Source: Bacteroidota bacterium
GTDB lineage: Bacteria > Bacteroidota > Bacteroidia > Chitinophagales > Chitinophagaceae
Assembly (NCBI GenBank): GCA_023433755.1
Contig: JAEYUA010000138.1
Coordinates: 1 to 8,028 of the forward strand
Direction of reading: 5' to 3'
Length of the DNA: 8,028 nt
In this document: piece after piece, positions 7,122 to 8,028 of the stretch
Numbering within the stretch: position 1 is the stretch's first letter
Layout of the letters: every line of letters starts with the position of its first letter
Notes under the pieces: generated by a model
Told to the model about the DNA's origin: nothing
Seen by the model: only the letters and a program-made list of their open reading frames with translations
Databases searched by the model: none
Made by a program: the position numbers and the translations under genes

Positions 7122-7438
7122 ATTTTACGCGAACATACATTTGGAATTCGATCATGGAGTTAAAATGAATTTCATTCTTTCGTTAACTACTTACCGTCTT
7201 CTCGCCTTCCCGGCCCTATTATCAGTTATAAGAAATAGCCGGGAAGCCGGTAAGAAGGTAGTAGCTGTCGTGGAGGTTGTGAGTATGATATTTATTTTTG
7301 GAGAAGCAATGAGCTACTATCTGCGAGCATTGAGAAATGCCTATGGTGATTCGATCATTTTTTTTATCAGCATTTTTGGATTTGAACGACCCTTCACGCA
7401 GCTCATAGCTAGTAGCTCGAAGCTTAATGTCCTGAACC
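7087..7438. other. Convergent intergenic region without a credible gene
   Basis: This 352-bp stretch separates two genes that converge on it. It contains heptamer arrays at both ends and a nested inverted repeat at 7190-7254. Open frames exist on both strands (plus 7141-7473, minus 7222-7521). They overlap one another and the arrays, have no family resemblance I recognise, and run into the methyltransferase gene, so I do not call them genes. A short TGAT-TCG-ATCA stem followed by eight T (7347-7365) is the only terminator-like element and is weak. Confidence 0.7.
7190..7254. repeat. Interrupted inverted repeat (hairpin, 16 paired bases)
   Basis: CTTACCG (7190-7196) is complementary to CGGTAAG (7248-7254), and CTTCCCGGC (7206-7214) to GCCGGGAAG (7238-7246). 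A 9-nt bulge lies on the left, a single C on the right, and the loop of 23 nt is AT-rich. Both arms read as 8-bp units: CTACTTAC, CGTCTTCT, CGCCTTCC, CGG... on the left, and CTTCTTAC, CGGCTTCC, CGG... on the reverse complement of the right. The element lies between convergent genes and could stop or stabilise transcripts from either side. Confidence 0.75.
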
Positions 7439-7458
7439 TTACACCCTGCTCTTTGCTC
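7396..7458. repeat. 7-bp array, 9 units, overlapping the methyltransferase 3' end
   Basis: Read on the minus strand the units are GAGCAAA, GAGCAGG, GTGTAAG, GTTCAGG, ACATTAA, GCTTCGA, GCTACTA, GCTATGA and GCTGCGT. The units farthest from the gene are best conserved and those inside it are decayed. The stop codon TAA (7439-7441) is within the third unit, and the last six sense codons of the gene lie largely in the array. Because 7 is not a multiple of 3, such arrays stay open in several frames and create false ORFs. Confidence 0.85.
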
Positions 7459-8028
7459 CTGCCGTCCTTCTAACCCACAAAGCCCCCACCATCTTCCTGT
7501 ACTCCACATAATCTTCTCCATATTCTTCTACAAGTTTTTCTTCTTCAAATTTTATCCCGATCAATGTATAAACTGTAATCACAACATTCATCACCAGTAA
7601 TGATAAATGGGGAAAGATCAATAGCAGTCCCCAAATAAAAATGAAGGTGCCTAAATAAAGGGGATGCCTGATATAGCGGTGTACACCGGTTATGATCAGT
7701 TCATTCCGGTGTTGCTCAAAGAAGAGGCTTTTCAATCCACTGAGGCTCATGAAATATTTACGGATGCAGACCAGCATCAATATAAGGCCGCTGACTGAAA
7801 CCAGTATTCCTGCAATATCAGTGGCAATTGATTTTTGAAATAACAGGATGGGCGGGATCAATAGCTGGTAAATCAATATCGCCACCAGGGTAACGAATGC
7901 AAATAGCACGTAAAAGATCCGGTAAAAGCGGAACCGGTGTCCCATCTTTATTTCTGCCGCCGCCTTGACCTTTTTATGTGCCAGCACGCTGTGTATCACA
8001 CCATACAGGATCCACATCACTGCCAGCA
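7439..8028 (-). CDS. Integral-membrane methyltransferase, isoprenylcysteine carboxyl methyltransferase-like; N-terminus probably beyond the window
   Basis: A multi-helix membrane protein of the ICMT/PEMT-like methyltransferase superfamily, which uses S-adenosylmethionine to methylate lipid-linked or small substrates; bacterial substrates are mostly unknown. Numbering from a GTG at 8020 (193 aa): HSVLAH (10-15) ends helix 1, with further helices at about 35-57, 67-87, 122-136 and 139-156. The cofactor-site signature is clear: GVHRYIRHPLYLG (112-124), then FEEEKLVEEYGEDYVEYRKMV (158-178). The frame stays open through the edge (Leu-Ala before the GTG codon) and helix 1 is short, so I infer that the true start lies outside; GTG 8020 or ATG 8017 are alternatives. 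After KMV the family usually continues with proline-rich VPxxxP, but here it ends GALWVRRTAGAKSRV, partly inside a 7-bp repeat array, suggesting an altered tail. Confidence 0.85.
   Translation of the reverse strand, partial: LAVMWILYGVIHSVLAHKKVKAAAEIKMGHRFRFYRIFYVLFAFVTLVAILIYQLLIPPILLFQKSIATDIAGILVSVSGLILMLVCIRKYFMSLSGLKSLFFEQHRNELIITGVHRYIRHPLYLGTFIFIWGLLLIFPHLSLLVMNVVITVYTLIGIKFEEEKLVEEYGEDYVEYRKMVGALWVRRTAGAKSRV

Noticed and set aside
7347..7365. Rho-independent terminator (TGAT-TCG-ATCA stem followed by T8)
   Set aside because: The stem is only four AT-rich pairs with a three-base loop, too weak to call; the T-run is suggestive only.
7141..7473. 110-aa plus-strand ORF in the convergent intergenic
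   Set aside because: It spans the inverted repeat and the right heptamer array, runs into the methyltransferase gene and resembles no family I know. A decayed gene remnant cannot be excluded.
7222..7521. 99-aa minus-strand ORF containing KLRATSYELREG
   Set aside because: The LRATSYEL stretch is the typical translation of a 7-bp array, and the frame overlaps the methyltransferase 3' end out of frame.

Overview
The window looks like a chromosomal segment of a Bacteroidota bacterium, most likely Chitinophagaceae or a close relative. The evidence is a CarboxypepD_reg-like plus DUF5686 outer-membrane protein, a lipoprotein with a CKKD start and a BACON domain, starts without Shine-Dalgarno sequences, and weak matches to the Bacteroidota TAnnTTTG promoter element. 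The genus is inferred from protein style only.

Layout: (1) 1-2086, minus strand, a DUF5686 protein whose C-terminus runs off the left edge. (2) 2087-2426, no gene, filled with a 7-bp tandem array, a 13-bp triplicate and a GAAGCTT-type palindromic repeat. (3) 2427-5238, minus strand, a two-gene unit: an 813-aa penicillin acylase family Ntn-hydrolase followed after 10 bp by a 119-aa four-helix membrane protein. (4) 5239-5445, a divergent intergenic with a heptamer array that folds into two hairpins. (5) 5446-7086, plus strand, a lipoprotein with a BACON domain and seven 59-aa blades, predicted to be a seven-bladed beta-propeller. (6) 7087-7438, a convergent intergenic bounded by two heptamer arrays in inverted orientation, with a nested inverted repeat inside. 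(7) 7439 to the right edge, minus strand, an integral-membrane methyltransferase of the isoprenylcysteine carboxyl methyltransferase-like type, whose N-terminus is probably cut by the window edge.

Most of the proteins act at the cell envelope. I see no shared pathway beyond that, and no defence, CRISPR, phage or transposase module. The most unusual signal is non-coding: every intergenic region longer than 10 bp carries a degenerate tandem array with a strict 7-bp period, each with its own unit sequence, and two of these arrays contain the stop codon of the adjacent gene.
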